Source: Seminavis robusta
Taxonomy: Eukaryota > Bacillariophyta > Bacillariophyceae > Naviculales > Naviculaceae
Direction of reading: 5' to 3'
DNA length: 64,000 bases
Assembly (NCBI GenBank): GCA_903772945.1
Contig: CAICTM010000036.1
Span: forward strand, 96,951 to 160,950
Under the pieces are notes generated by a model that was not told the DNA's origin, ran no database searches, and saw only the letters and a program-made list of their open reading frames with translations. Of the stretch, positions 1-13,000 are shown piece after piece. Numbering within the stretch: the first letter of the stretch is position 1; every line of letters starts with the position of its first letter. The position numbers were made by a program, and so were the translations under genes.

Positions 1-3000
1 ATGGAACCTTTGTTGGAACTACAGTTGGACCCACACTGGGCTCAGATGAGGGATATCTGGAAGGTTGGTCGGTTGGTGTCCTGCTTGGCTCATCACTTGG
101 TGTAATAGAAGGTGATAAAGGCTCTCTGGATGGGATTTCGCTTGGGCTGCTAGAGGGAAGCTTGGTGGGTACTCCAGTTGGGCCGGCGCTGGGTTCAGCT
201 GATGGATACCGAGTAGGCTGGTCAGAAGGCACAGTACTTGGTTGATCACTGGGGGTTGAAGAAGGCTTTGCAGATGGTGTTCCTGATGGAACTCCACTTG
301 GGCTGCTAGAAGGGGCCTTTGTTGGAATTCCAGTTGGGCCTGCACTGGGTTCAGTCGACGGATATCTTGAAGGGTGATCGGTTGGTGTCCTGCTTGGTTC
401 AGAGCTTGGCATTGCCGAGGGTGTTGCTGATGGAGATATTGATGGATGACCAGTGGGATTCGTACTTGGGACGATTGATGGACTTCTGCTTGGAGACAAT
501 GATGGTGGAAGACTCGGTACACCAGTGGGTTCCTTTGTTGGGTTTCCAGTTGGTCCAGAACTTGGTGCTGCCGAGGGCGTGATACTTGGAGCTTTCGTTG
601 GAAGACTAGAGGGGGGCGAGCTAGGTGCTTCTGAGGGTGGGATACTGGGAGTTTTGGTTGGATGACCAGTCGGGGTCGAACTTGGAGCAAACGAGGGAGT
701 AGCACTTGGACTTGGTGTTGGTGGAAGACTGGGTACATTTGTTGGAACTTTGGTAGGAATTCCCGTTGGCCCAGAGCTTGGAGCTGCGGAAGGAATTGTG
801 CTTGGCATTTGCGTTGGATTCTTACTGGGAGCAATGCTTGGTGTTGTTGTGGGAGTGCCACTGGGTAGATCACTTGGAGCTGCAGATGGAACAGAAGAAG
901 GAGGCGTGGTGGGGTTGCTTGTAGGTCCCTCACTCGGCGCTTCAGATGGAACCTTGGACGGCTGTTCAGTAGGTTGTTGACTAGGTTGACTGGAAGGATT
1001 GCTCGTTGGATTTCCAGAAGGCATTCGACTTGGCTCGGCTGATGGCGCCTTTGTTGGTGGCATGGTTGGGTCACTCGATGGAGTATCACTGGGTGCACCT
1101 GATGGAATTGATGTTGGCATGTTCGAAGGGGTTTCGCTTGGGCTCTTTGAGGGAACCTTTGTTGGAATTCCTGTTGGACCATCACTTGGTTGGGAAGAAG
1201 GATACCTAGAGGGCTGCTCAGTGGGCGATCTGCTTGGCTCATCACTGGGTGATTCAGAAGGCATTTCAGACGGCCTTTTTGTGGGGACTTGAGTTGGACT
1301 ACTGGATGGGACCTTGGTAGGAACTTCTGTTGGGCCTTCACTGGGTTCGACTGAGGGGTATCTAGATGGCTGGTCAGTTGGTCCACTGCTTGGTTCACGG
1401 CTGGGAGGTATCGAAGGCACCTGGGAAGGTTTTTCAGTTGGGACCTTGGTAGGACTATCAGATGGGACCTTGGAAGGAACCCCTGTGGGACCTTCACTCG
1501 GTGAGCTAGAGGGAGTGAGACTTGGAACCATCGTTGGGTCACGTGAAGGAGTCTCACTGGGCACACCAGAAGGAACTGAAGTGGGACTTTGTGAAGGTGT
1601 TTCACTGGGAATACCCGAGGGAGCTATTGATGGAACACTGGTAGGACCAGCACTTGGTTGAGAAGAAGGATACCTAGAGGGTTGGTCAGTTGGTGTCCTG
1701 CTTGGTTGAGAACTTGGGATCTCAGAAGGCATGACTGATGGTTTTGCAGAAGGTACTTTGCTTGGACTACGGGATGGGGCCCTGGAAGGTACTCCTGTAG
1801 GACCTTCACTTGGTTGAGCTGAAGGATATCTGGAAGGCTGGTCTGTTGGTCTGCTGCTAGGTTCAGCACTGGGTAATTCAGAGGGTATGATTGAAGGTTT
1901 GCCAGAAGGGACCTTGCTTGGACTACTGGATGGAACCATGGTTGGAACTCGTGTGGGGCCTACACTGGGGGCACTGGAGGGAGCACGGCTTGGAGCCATT
2001 GTCGGGTCACTTGAAGGACTCTCGCTGGGTTTTCCAGAGGGAATTGTTGTGGGGCTGTCTGAAGGTGTCTCACTTGGAGTGTGTGTTGGCTCTCGAGATG
2101 GCACACTCGTAGGACCTTCACTTGGTTGAGTGAAGGATACTAGAAGGCTGGTCAGTTGGTCTGCTGCTCGGTACATCACTGGGTGTCTCAGAAGGAAGTA
2201 TTGAAGGTTTTTCACTAGGGACTTTGGTTGGAGAACTGGATGGGACCTTTGTTGGAACTCCTGTAGGACCAGAACTTGGTTGAACAGAAGGATATCTGGA
2301 AGGCTGATCAGTTGGTGTCCTGCTTGGTTCAGAACTTGGCTTCTCAGAAGGCATGATGGAAGGTTTTCCGGAAGGGACCTTGCTTGGACTGCTGGATGGG
2401 ACCATTGTTGGAACTTCAGTAGGACCTTCACTTGGGGTGTTGGATGGGACACGACTTGGAGCCATTGTTGGGTCACTCGAGGGGGTCTCACTGGGTGCAC
2501 CAGAAGGCACTGATGTGGGGGTGTTTGAAGGGGTTTCACTTGGAGAAGGTGTGGGTTCCCTTGATGGGACGCTTGTGGGTCCAGAACTGGGTTGATCTGA
2601 AGGATATCTGGATGGCTGGTCGTTGGTCTGTTGCTTGGTTCATCACTAGGCGTTCAGAAGGCACTTCAGAGGGTTTTTCTGAAGGACCATGCTTGGACTT
2701 CTTGATGGCACTCTGGTGGGAACAACTGTTGGGCCTTCACTGGGTTCCACGGAGGGGTACCTAGAGGGCTGCTCGGTTGGCCTGCTGCTCGGTTCATCAC
2801 TGGGAGGTTCAGATGGCACCTGGGACGGTTTTTCTGAAGGTACCTGGCTTGGACTAATGGATGGGATCATTGTTGGGTCCCTAGAGGGAGTCTCACTGGG
2901 TGCACCTGAAGGAATTGATGTGGGGGTGTCTGAAGGGGGTTCACTGGGAATATTTGTGGGAGGCTTCGTTGGCACACTTGTAGGTTCAGAGCTTGGTTCC

Positions 3001-3815
3001 TTGAAGGATATCTAGAAGGCTGGTTAGTTGGCTGGATGCTGGGTTCGTCACTAGGAGGCTCGGATGGTGTTTCAGAAGGTTTGTTTGTGGGTACCTTGGT
3101 TGGACTACTGGATGGGATCTTGGTAGGAACTTCTGTAGGGCCTTCACTGGGTTCAACTGAAGGGTATCTAGATGGCTGGTCGGTTGGTCTGTTGCTTGGT
3201 TCATCACTAGGTGGTTCAGAAGGCACTTCAGAGGGTTTTTCTGAAGGGACTGTGCTTGGACTTCTTGATGGCACTTTGGTGGGAACAACTGTTGGGCCTT
3301 CACTGGGTTCCACGGAGGGGAACCTAGAGGGCTGATCGGTTGGCCTGCTGCTTGGTTCATCACTGGGAGGTTCAGATGGCATCTGGGACGGTTTTTCTGA
3401 AGGTACCTGGCTTGGACTAATCGATGGGATCATTGTTGGGTCTCTAGAGGGAGTCTCACTGGGTGCACCTGAGGGAATTGATGTGGGGGTGTCTGAAGGG
3501 GATTCACTAGGAATATTTGTGGGAGGCTTTGTTGGCACACTTGTAGGTTCAGAGCTTGGTTCCCTTGAAGGATATCTAGAAGGCTGGTTAGTTGGCTGGA
3601 TGCTGGGTTCATCACTAGGAGGCTCGGATGGTGTTTCAGAAGGTTTGTTTGTGGGTACCTTGGTTGGACTACTGGATGGGATCTTGGTAGGAACTTCTGT
3701 AGGGCCTTCACTGGGTTCAACTGAAGGGTATCTAGATGGCTGGTCGGTTGGTCTGTTGCTTGGTTCATCACTTGGTGGTTCAGAAGGCACTTCAGAGGGT
3801 TTTTCTGAAGGGACT
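1..3815 (-). CDS. Giant-protein repeat block, leftmost, open at edge
   Basis: Tetrad frame readable at 3815-3000, about 2975-2646, about 2640-2140 and about 2115-1, with single-base breaks between them (for example near 2128-2140, 2625-2655 and 3000). The unit encodes SRYPSxEPSxGPTxVPT and repeats every 156 bp. There is no stop in the repeat frame before the left edge, so the gene continues outside the window. Confidence 0.65.
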
Positions 3816-4000
3816 GCTTGGACTTCTTGATGGCACTTTGGTGGGAACAACTGTTGGGCCTTCACTGGGTTCCATGGAGGGGTACCTCGAGGGCTGATCG
3901 GTTGGCCTGCTGCTTGGTTCATCACTGGGAGGTTCAGATGGCACCTGGGACGGTTTTTCTGAAGGTACCTGGCTTGGACTAATGATGGATCATTGTTGGG
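1..4000 (-). repeat. 156-bp minisatellite (13 tetrads)
   Basis: The phrase encoding DQPSRYPS recurs at about 50, 203, 359, 1201, 1358, 1669, 1825, 2291, 2600, 2757, 3165, 3320, 3727 and 3882. Spacings are 156 bp or simple combinations with shorter units. 156 equals 13 x 12. Confidence 0.75.
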
Positions 4001-7000
4001 TCCCTAGAGGGAGTCTCACTGGGCACCTGAAGGAATTGATGGGGGGTGTCTGAAGGGGGTTCACTGGGAATATTTGTGGGAGGCTTCGTTGGCACACTTG
4101 TAGGACCTACGCTGGGTGGGACAGAAGGGAACAGTGAGGGTGGAGTTGTTGGGATCACACTTGGTTCATCACTGGGGGATTCTGAAGGTCGAGTGGTTGT
4201 GGGAGGCTGTGTTGGCACTCTGGTTGGAATGGTTGAAGGGCTTTCAGAGGGTGGCTTTGTAGGGACAGTTGTGGGCTCTTCACTTGGGCTTTCAGAAGGT
4301 ACTCTTGAAGGTGGTACACTTGGAACCTTTGTTGGTGGTCTTGTTGGTACACCAGTTGGCCTTGTACTTGGAATGTCAGAAGGGGATATGGAAGGTGGCA
4401 CTGATGGATCTGATGAAGGTGGGGTGGTTGGCTCCACCGTGGGGTCATTTGATGGCTCTGCACTGGGATGGCCGGTTGGTACAACAGATGGCTCTGTAGT
4501 AGGCATCTGGCTGGGGTGGCCAGAAGAGGGTGTGTTACTAGGCGATTCCGATGGATCTGATGAAGGTGGGGTGGTTGGCTCAACCGTTGGATCATTCGAT
4601 GGCCCCGCACTTGGGCGATCTGTTGGTACAACTGATGGTTCTGTTGTTGGCATCTGGCTAGGATGGCCAGAAGAAGGCGTGCTGCTAGGCGAAATCGATG
4701 GATGTGATGTGGGGGGACTAGATGGTGGCATTGTTGGATCACTTGTGGGGGTTTCACTTGGTGGCTCAGAGGGTGGAGAGGAAGGTGGTGCAGATGGGAC
4801 ATTGGATGGTGAAATGCTTGGATGAAGTGTTGGTATCCAAGAAGGTGGAGTGGATGGAGGGACTGATGGTGACCTAGATGGAGGTGGAGTCGGATCAGTA
4901 GTGGGGATTTCACTAGGGGTTTCACTTGGGCTGGGTGTTGGTGGCGAAGAGGGAACAGGAGAAGGAACATCTGAGGGCACATCAGAGGGACTTTCTGATG
5001 GTCTTGGCGTTGGAATTCCCGTTGGTGTATAGCTTGGGTGGTCTGAAGGCGGAACAGAGGGCACTGTTGAGGGTGATTCTGAGGGAGGTGTTGTTGGTGG
5101 TTCTGATGGCCAATCAGAGGGGCTAGGCGTAGGAACAGTCGATGGTGTCTCCGAAGGAATTGGGGTGGGATCAGTTGTTGGTATCTCACTGGGTGTCTCA
5201 CTTGGGCTAGGGGTGGGTGGCATCGTAGGTGGTGTACTGGGTGGAGAGGATGGTATATCAGATGGTGGTGATGAAGGATCAGGTGTTGGTGGGGACGATG
5301 GAGGAGTTGATGGTGTCTCAGATGGGTTTGGTGTGGGATTGTATTGGTGGCGATGAGGAGGATTGATGGTTCTTTCTGATGGGTTAGGTGTGGGACTGGT
5401 GATGGGCGTACTGGAATATCACTTGGTGGGCTGAAGGAAGGTGATGGAAAAAGAAGAGTTTCACTTGGGCCTCACTGGGTTAGGTGTTGGTGTGTGGGAA
5501 TAGGAAGGAACACTAGAGGAACAACAGAGGGAGTCTCTGATGGACTTGGTGTTGGAGTGTAGATGGTTTCTCACTGGGGGTCTCACTAGGAATGTGGGGG
5601 TGGGTAGTTGGTGTTGCTAGTGAGATGATGGATAGAATGTGGAGTGATGGTGGGTGGTGGGGGATGGAGGGGTTGATGGGTCTCTGATGGGTTTGGTGTT
5701 GGCATTGTTGTTGGGGGGGTACTGGAATATCGCTTGGTGGTCTTGAAGGAACAGGTGATGGAACATAAGATGGTGTATCACTGGGGGTTACTGGGGTTGG
5801 TGTTGGTGGTGTGGTGGGAAAGGAGAAGGAACACTAGAAGGAACCAAGAAGGAGTCTCTGATGGACTTGGTGTTGGCAGTGTTGATGGTGTTTCACTGGG
5901 GGTCTCACTAGGATTGGGTGGGTGGGAAGTAGGTGGTTACTCGGGGGAGATGATGGCATATTGGATGGGGGATGAGGAGGGGTTGATGGTGTTTCTGATG
6001 GGTTAGGTGTGGGGACTGGTGATGGCGGGTACTGGGAATATCACTTGGTGGGCTTGAAGGAACAGGTGATGGAACAGAAGAGGGTGTGCACTGGGGGTCT
6101 CACTGGGGTTAGTTGGGTGGGTGGGAATAGGAGAAGGAACACTAGAGGAACAACAGAGGGTCTGATGGACTTGGTGTTGGAAGTGTGGATGGTTTCTCAC
6201 TGGGGTCTCACTAGGATATGGGGTGGGTGGTGTAGTTGGTGGTTGCTAGGTGGAGATGATGGGATATAGGTGTAAGCGAGGGTGGGGTTGATGGTGGGAG
6301 GATGAGCGTTGATGGGTTCTGATGGGTTTGGTGTTGGCATTGGTGTTGGAGGGGTGCTGGGAACATCACTTGGTGTGAGGGAATTGGTGAGGATCGTTGT
6401 GGGACTCACTGGTACCTCCTGGGTGGTGTTGGTTGTGTGGTGGGAATAGGAGAAGGAACCTGATGGAACATAAGAGGGTGTCTCGGAAGGACTTGGTGTG
6501 GAAGGTTGGGGCTTCATGGGGTCTCACTAGGATTTGGGGTGGGTGGATTGTAGGTGGTCTGCTAGGGGGAGATGATGGGATGTGGATGGTTGTGCTGAGA
6601 GGGGTGGATGGTGGAGGAGGATGGAGGGTGGATGGGGTCTCTGATGGATTTGGTGTTGGGATGGTGTTGGTGGTCGCTGGGAACATAACTGGGTGGCTAG
6701 AGGGAATCGGTGATGGAACATCACTGGGTTGATTTGAGGAATGGTGATGGAACCGTTGTGGGTGTGTCACTTGGTAGCTCACTTGGACTTGGTGTGGGTA
6801 CATTAGAAGGGATATCTGAGGGTACATTTGATGGGGGCTCACTGGGGCTAGGTGTTGGTGGTGTGGTGGGAATAGGAGAAGGAACACTAGAAGGAACAAC
6901 AGAGGGGTCTCTGATGGACTTGGGTTGGAATGTAGATGGTTTCTCACTGGGGTCTCACTAGGATATGGGGTGGGTGTGTAGTTGGTGGTTTGCTTGGTGG

Positions 7001-10000
7001 AGATGGCACATAAGATGGGGCACTGATGGTTGGTGATGGTGGAGATGATGGAGGAGTAGAAGGGTTTCTGAGGGGTTTGGTGTTGGGATGGAGTTGGGAG
7101 AGTACTGGGAACATACTTGGTGGCTTGAGGAAGAGGTGATGGTCGTTGGAATCTCACTTGGTACCTCACTAGGGCTGGGTGTTGGTATATAAGAGGGGAC
7201 ATCCGAGGGTATTCACTGGGACCTCACTTGGGTTGGGTGTGGTGTGTGGTTGGAATTGGAGAGGAACACTTGAGGGCACCTCAGAGGGTGTCCAAGAAGG
7301 ACTTGGCGTCGGAACCGTTGAGGGCGTGTCACTAGGAGTCTCACTAGGAATTGGAGTTGGTGGGACAGTGGGTGGCTACTTGGGAGTGATGGGTATCAGA
7401 TGGTTGTACTGAAGGTGGTGTTGGTGGGACGATGGAGGTTGATGGGTCTCTGATGGTTGGGTGTGGGATGGAGTGGGAGTACGGGAACATCACTTGGCGG
7501 CCTTGAGGAATTGGTGATGGATCGGTTGTGGGAATCTCACTTGGACCTCACTAGGGCTGGGTGTTGGTATATAAGAGGGGACATCGAGGGTATTTCACTG
7601 GACCTCACTGGTGGTGTTGGTGGTGTTGAATTGGAGAGGGACATTTGAGGCACCTCAGACGGTGTTTCAGAAGGACTTGGTGTCGGAACGTTGAGGGCGT
7701 GTCACTTGGAGTCTCACTAGGAATTGGAGTTGGTGGGACAGTAGGTGGCTACTTGGTGGAGTTGAAGGTGTTTCAGAGGGTGGGTTTGAAGGTGGGTTGT
7801 GGGTGTGATGACGAGGGAATGAGGACTCTCTGATGGGTCAGGTAGGGATTGGATTGGTGGGGATGAGGGGGGGTTGATGGTGTTTCTGAGGGTCAGGGGT
7901 GGGGACTGGTGATGGGGGGTACTGGGAATATCACTTGGCTTGGTTGAGGGAACCTCGCTGGGCTAGGTGTGGGCCACCAAGATGGAGTATCAGATGGAAT
8001 TGTGGAAGAGATCACTGGGGTGGTGTTGGTGTGTGGTGGAATTGGCGAAGGAACATAGAAGGAACAACAGAAGGAGTCTCTGATGACTTGGTGTGGCAAT
8101 GTTGATGTGGTGTCTCCTGGGTGTCTACTTGGATTTGGGGTGGGTGGGTTGTAGGTGGTCTGCTAGGTGGCGATGAGGGCTCTTCAGATGGTGGTGTTGA
8201 TTTGGTGTTGGCGGTGAAGAGGGAGGGATTGATGGGGTTTCTGATGGGTGGGGTTGGGACTGGAGAAGGTGGGGTACGGGAACATCACTTGGTGGGCTTG
8301 AGGAAGGTGAGGATCGTTGTGGGACTCACTTGGGTTACTTGGGCTTGTGTTGGAGGAGTAGTGGGAGTATCAGAGGGGATTTCTGATGGACGTTCACTGG
8401 GATGGGGTTGGTTGGGTTGTAGGTGGAATCGAAGGAAACGTCGAAGGCTCTTCTGAGGGAGTTTCTGATGGATTGGAGTTGCAAAGTTGAGGGTGGCTCT
8501 GATGGGATAGGGGTTGGATCAGTTGTTGGTATCTCTGAAGGAGTCTCACTTGGGCTTGGAGTGGGAGGTGTTGAAGGGGTCTCTGATGGGATTGGTGTTG
8601 GTGGGCTGGATGGAGTTTCTGATGGGATTGGGGTTGGCTTTCCAGTAGGAGGCTCACTTGGTGGTGAGGAGGGTGGCTCACTGGGAATATCAGATGGGTT
8701 CGGGGTAGGATGAACTGATGGTGGCATCGAGGGGTCACTTGTGGGATCTTCACTGGGTACATCACTGGGTGGCAATGAGGGAGGTGATGAAGGTGTGCTG
8801 CTTGGGTGATCAGAAGACGGTGTGCTGCTGGGTGGTATAGAAGGGTGTGGAGTTGGGGGTTCCGATGGTGGTATAGATGGAACATATGAAGGTGGAATGG
8901 ATGGGATTGGGCTTGGAGGGATGCTTGGGTGAGGAGTTGGTATCCATGATGGGGGACTGGATGGACTGACCGATGGTGGCCTAGATGGAGGTACAGTGGG
9001 ATCAGTGGTTGGGATTTCACTTGGGATTTCACTCGGAGGCTCACTAGGTGGCTGTGATGGGACAGGTGTGGGCACAACTGTAGGGGGTTCTGAAGGTTGA
9101 ACTGAGGGTACCGTGGAGGGTGTTTCCGAAGGGGGTGTGGTTGGTGGCACTGTTGGCCACTCAGATGGGATGGGCGAAGGAAAAGTTGATGGTGTCTCCG
9201 AAGGAATTGGGGTGGGATCAGTTGTTGGTATCTCGCTGGGTGTCTCACTTGGGCTGGGGGTTGGGGGAGTGCTTGGGAACTCAGAAGGCAACTCAGAAGG
9301 ATTGGGAGTGGGTGGTGTGGTGGGGATTGGTGATGGAGGTATTGATGGTGTCTCAGAGGGGACAGGTGTGGGAACTACTGATGGTGTTTCCGATGGAGAA
9401 GGTGTTGGCGGCGTTGTAGGAATAGGAGAAGGAACACTCGAGGGAACTTCAGAGGGGGTTTCTGATGGACTTGGAGTTGGCACAGTTGAAGGTTTCTCAC
9501 TGGGGGTCTCACTAGGATAAGGGGTGGGTGGTGAGGTTGGTGGTTTGCTTGGTGGAGATGATGGAATCTCCGATGGAGGTGCTGAAGGATGAGTTGTTGG
9601 TGGTGATGATGGAGGCACTGATGGGGACTCTGATGGGATTGGAGTAGGGCGAGTACTGGGATTTTCGCTAGGTGGGATCGAAGGAACAGGTGAGGGAATG
9701 GGTGACGGGACAGTTGTTGGAGTCTCGCTTGGCACCTCACTCGGACTGGGAGTGGGTACATTTGAGGGGGCATCCGAGGGAATCTCACTGGGGACCTCGC
9801 TTGGGTTGGGTGTTGGTGGTGTGGTTGGAATTGGAGAAGGAACACTTGAGGGCACCTCAGAAGGTGTTTCCGATGGACTTGGTGTAGGAAGTGTTGAGGG
9901 TGTGTCACTCGGAGTCTCACTAGGAACTGGAGTTGGTGGGACTGTGGGTGGACTACTTGGGGGGGATGATGGTGTATCAGATGGTGGCACTGAAGGATCA

Positions 10001-13000
10001 GGTGTTGGTGGGGACGATGGAGGAGTCGATGGTGTTACTGATGGGTTTGGTGTAGGGAGCGGAGTTGGTGGGGATGAGGGAGGGATTGATGGCGTTTCTG
10101 AAGGGTCAGGGGTTGGGACTGGTGATGGCAGGGTACTGGGAACATCACTTGGTGGGCTTGAGGGAACTGGTGATGGATCAGTTGTAGGGGTCTCACTTGG
10201 CACTTCACTTGGGCTTGGTGTTGGAGGAGTGGTGGGGACAGGAGAAGGTACATTTGAGGGCACATATGAGGGTTTCTCCGAAGGACTTGGTGTTGGAAGA
10301 GTTGATGGTGTCGCACTTGGGGTCTCACTAGGATATGGTGTGGGTGGGATGGTAGGTGGTTCACTCGGGTTAGTCGATGGCACATCTGATGGTGTTATTG
10401 ATGGCGGGGTTGATGGTTTTGAGGATGGAGGAGTTGAAGGTGTCTCTGATGGGTTTGGTGTCGGGACTGGAGTTGGGAGAGTACTGGGAACATCACTTGG
10501 TGTCCTTGAGGGAATTGGTGACGGGACAGTTGTGGGAGTCTCACTTGGCACCTCACTGGGGCTGGGAGTGGGTATATAAGAGGGGACATCCGAGGGAATC
10601 TCACTGGGAACCTCACTTGGGTTTGGTGTTGGTGGTGTGGTTGGAATTGGAGAAGGAACACTTGAGGGCACCTCAGAGGGTATTTCAGAAGGACTGGGTG
10701 TCGGAATCGTTGAGGGTGTGTCACTTGGAGTCTCACTAGGAATTGGAGTTGGTGGGACTGTGGGTGGTCTGCTTGGTGGAGATGATGGTGTATCCGAAGG
10801 TGGCACTGAAGGATCAGGTGTTGGTGGCAATGATGGATGAGTTGATGGTGTTTCTGACGGGTCAGGCGTCGGGACTGGAGTTGGGAGAGTACTGGGAACA
10901 TCACTTGGTGGCGTTGAGGGAATTGGTGAAGGGACAGTTGTGGGAGTCTCGCTTGGCATCTCACTGGGACTGGGAGTGGGCAAATAAGAGGGGACATCGG
11001 AGGGAATCTCACTGGGGACCTCACTTGGGTTGGGTGTTGGTGGTGTGGTTGGAATTGGAGAAGGAACAGTTGAGGAGCAACCTCAGAGGGTGTTCAGAAG
11101 GACTGGGGTCGGAATGTTGAGGTGGTCACTTGGAGTCTCACTAGGAATTGGAGTTGGTGGGACTGTGGGTGGTCTACTTGGTGGAGATGATGGTGTTTCA
11201 GAGGGTGGGTTTGAAGGTGGGGTTGTGGGTGGTGAGGATGGAGGAGTTGATGGTGTTTCTGATGGTTCAGGCGTCGGGATTGGTGATGGGGGGGTACTGG
11301 GAATATCACTTGGTGGGCTTGAAGGAACAGGTGATGGAATTGGAGAAGGAATATCACTTGGGGTCTCACTGGGGTTGGGCGTTGGTGGTGTGGTGGGAAT
11401 AGGAGAAGGAACACTAGAAGGGACAACAGAAGGAGTCTCTGATGGACTTGGTGTTGGCAGTGTTGATGGTTTCTCACTGGGGGTCTCACTAGGATATGGG
11501 GTGGGTGGTGTAGTTGGTGGTTTGCTGGGTGGAGATGATGGGATATCAGATGGTGGAGTTGATGGTGGGGTTGATGGTGGGGAGGATGGAGGAGTTGATG
11601 GGGTCTCTGATGGGATGGGTGTTGGGATTGATGTTGGGGGGGTACTGGGAACATCACTTGGTGGGTTGGAGGGAATTGGCGAAGGATCAGTTGTTGGAGT
11701 GTCACTTGGAACCTCGCTCGGACTAGGAGTGGGTATGTAAGAGGGGACATCAGAGGGTGTTCTTGAAGGTGGTTCGCTGGGGATAGGCGTTGGTGGTATT
11801 GTGGGAATTGGAGAAGGAACACTGGAAGGCGTATAAGAGGGTGTCTCTGAAGGACTTGGTGTTGGAATCGTTGATGGTGTCTCACTAGGGGTCTCACTGG
11901 GATGTGGGGTCGGTGGGATAGTAGGTGGTCTACTAGGTGGAGACGATGGCACTTCAGATGGTGGTGCTGATGGAGGCGTTGATGGCACCGTGGATGGAGG
12001 AGTTGATGGGGCCTCTGACGGATTAGGTGTTGGCATTGTTGTTGGGGGGGTACTGGGAACATCACTGGGTGGGGTTGAAGGAACCGGTGATGGAACCAAA
12101 GAGGGAGTCTCACTTGGGGTCTCACTGGGGATAGGCGTTGGTGGTGTGGTGGGAATGGAGAAGGAACACTAGAAGGAACAAAGAGGAGTCTCTGATGGAC
12201 TTGTTTGGAGTGTTGACGGTGTGTCACTCGGGGTCTCACTGGGATGTGGGGTGGGTGGGATAGTAGGTGGGCTACTGGGCGAGTTGAAGGTGTTTCAGAG
12301 GTGGGTTTGAAGCGGGGTTGTGGGTGGTGATGACGGAGGGATTGAAGGAGTCTCTGATGGGTTGGGGTTGGACTGGTGTTGGTGGGGACGATGGAGGAGT
12401 GATGGCGTCTCTGATGGGTTTGGTTGGGACTGGAGATGGTGGGGTACTGGGAATATCACTTGGTGGGCTTGAAGGGAACAGGTGATGGATCAGTTGTAGG
12501 GGTCTCACTTGGCACCTCACTTGGGCTTGGTGTTGGAGGAGTAGTTGGGATAGGAGAAGGTACACTAGATGGCACATAAGAGGGGGTCTCCGAAGGAGTT
12601 GGTGTAGGATCAGTGGATGGTGGATGACTGGGAGGTACGCTAGGAGGGTTTGTTGGTGGCGTTGTAGGTGGTTCTGAAGGGTTTTCACTGGGCATCCAAG
12701 ATGGTGTTTCTGATGGCTCTTGAGTTGGTTCATCTGAGGGAGTTTCCGATGGATTTGGAGTTGGCAAAGTTGTAGGTGGCTCTGATGGGATAGGGGTTGG
12801 ATCCGTTGTTGGTATCTCTGAAGGAGTCTCACTTGGGCTTGGGGTGGGAGGTGTTGAAGGGGTCTCTGATGGGATTGGTGTTGGTGGGCTGGATGGAGTT
12901 TCTGATGGGATTGGGGTTGGCTTTCCAGTAGGAGGCTCACTTGGTGGTGAGGAGGGTGGCTCACTGGGAATATCAGATGGGCTTGGGGTAGGATGAACTG

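Noticed and set aside
19-1605. Long minus-strand frame beginning MKHLHKVPLQ and its many His/Gln/Leu-rich counterparts along 1-42 kb
   Set aside because: These are +1/-1 readings of the tetrapeptide lattice. They carry no Ser/Pro pattern and run parallel to the convincing frame.
4046-4825. Plus-strand Gly-rich frames (G-x-x-x-G), here and at 11030-11740, 14067-15005 and 41046-42221
   Set aside because: Direct antisense images of the Pro-Ser coding strand; no start context or gene structure.
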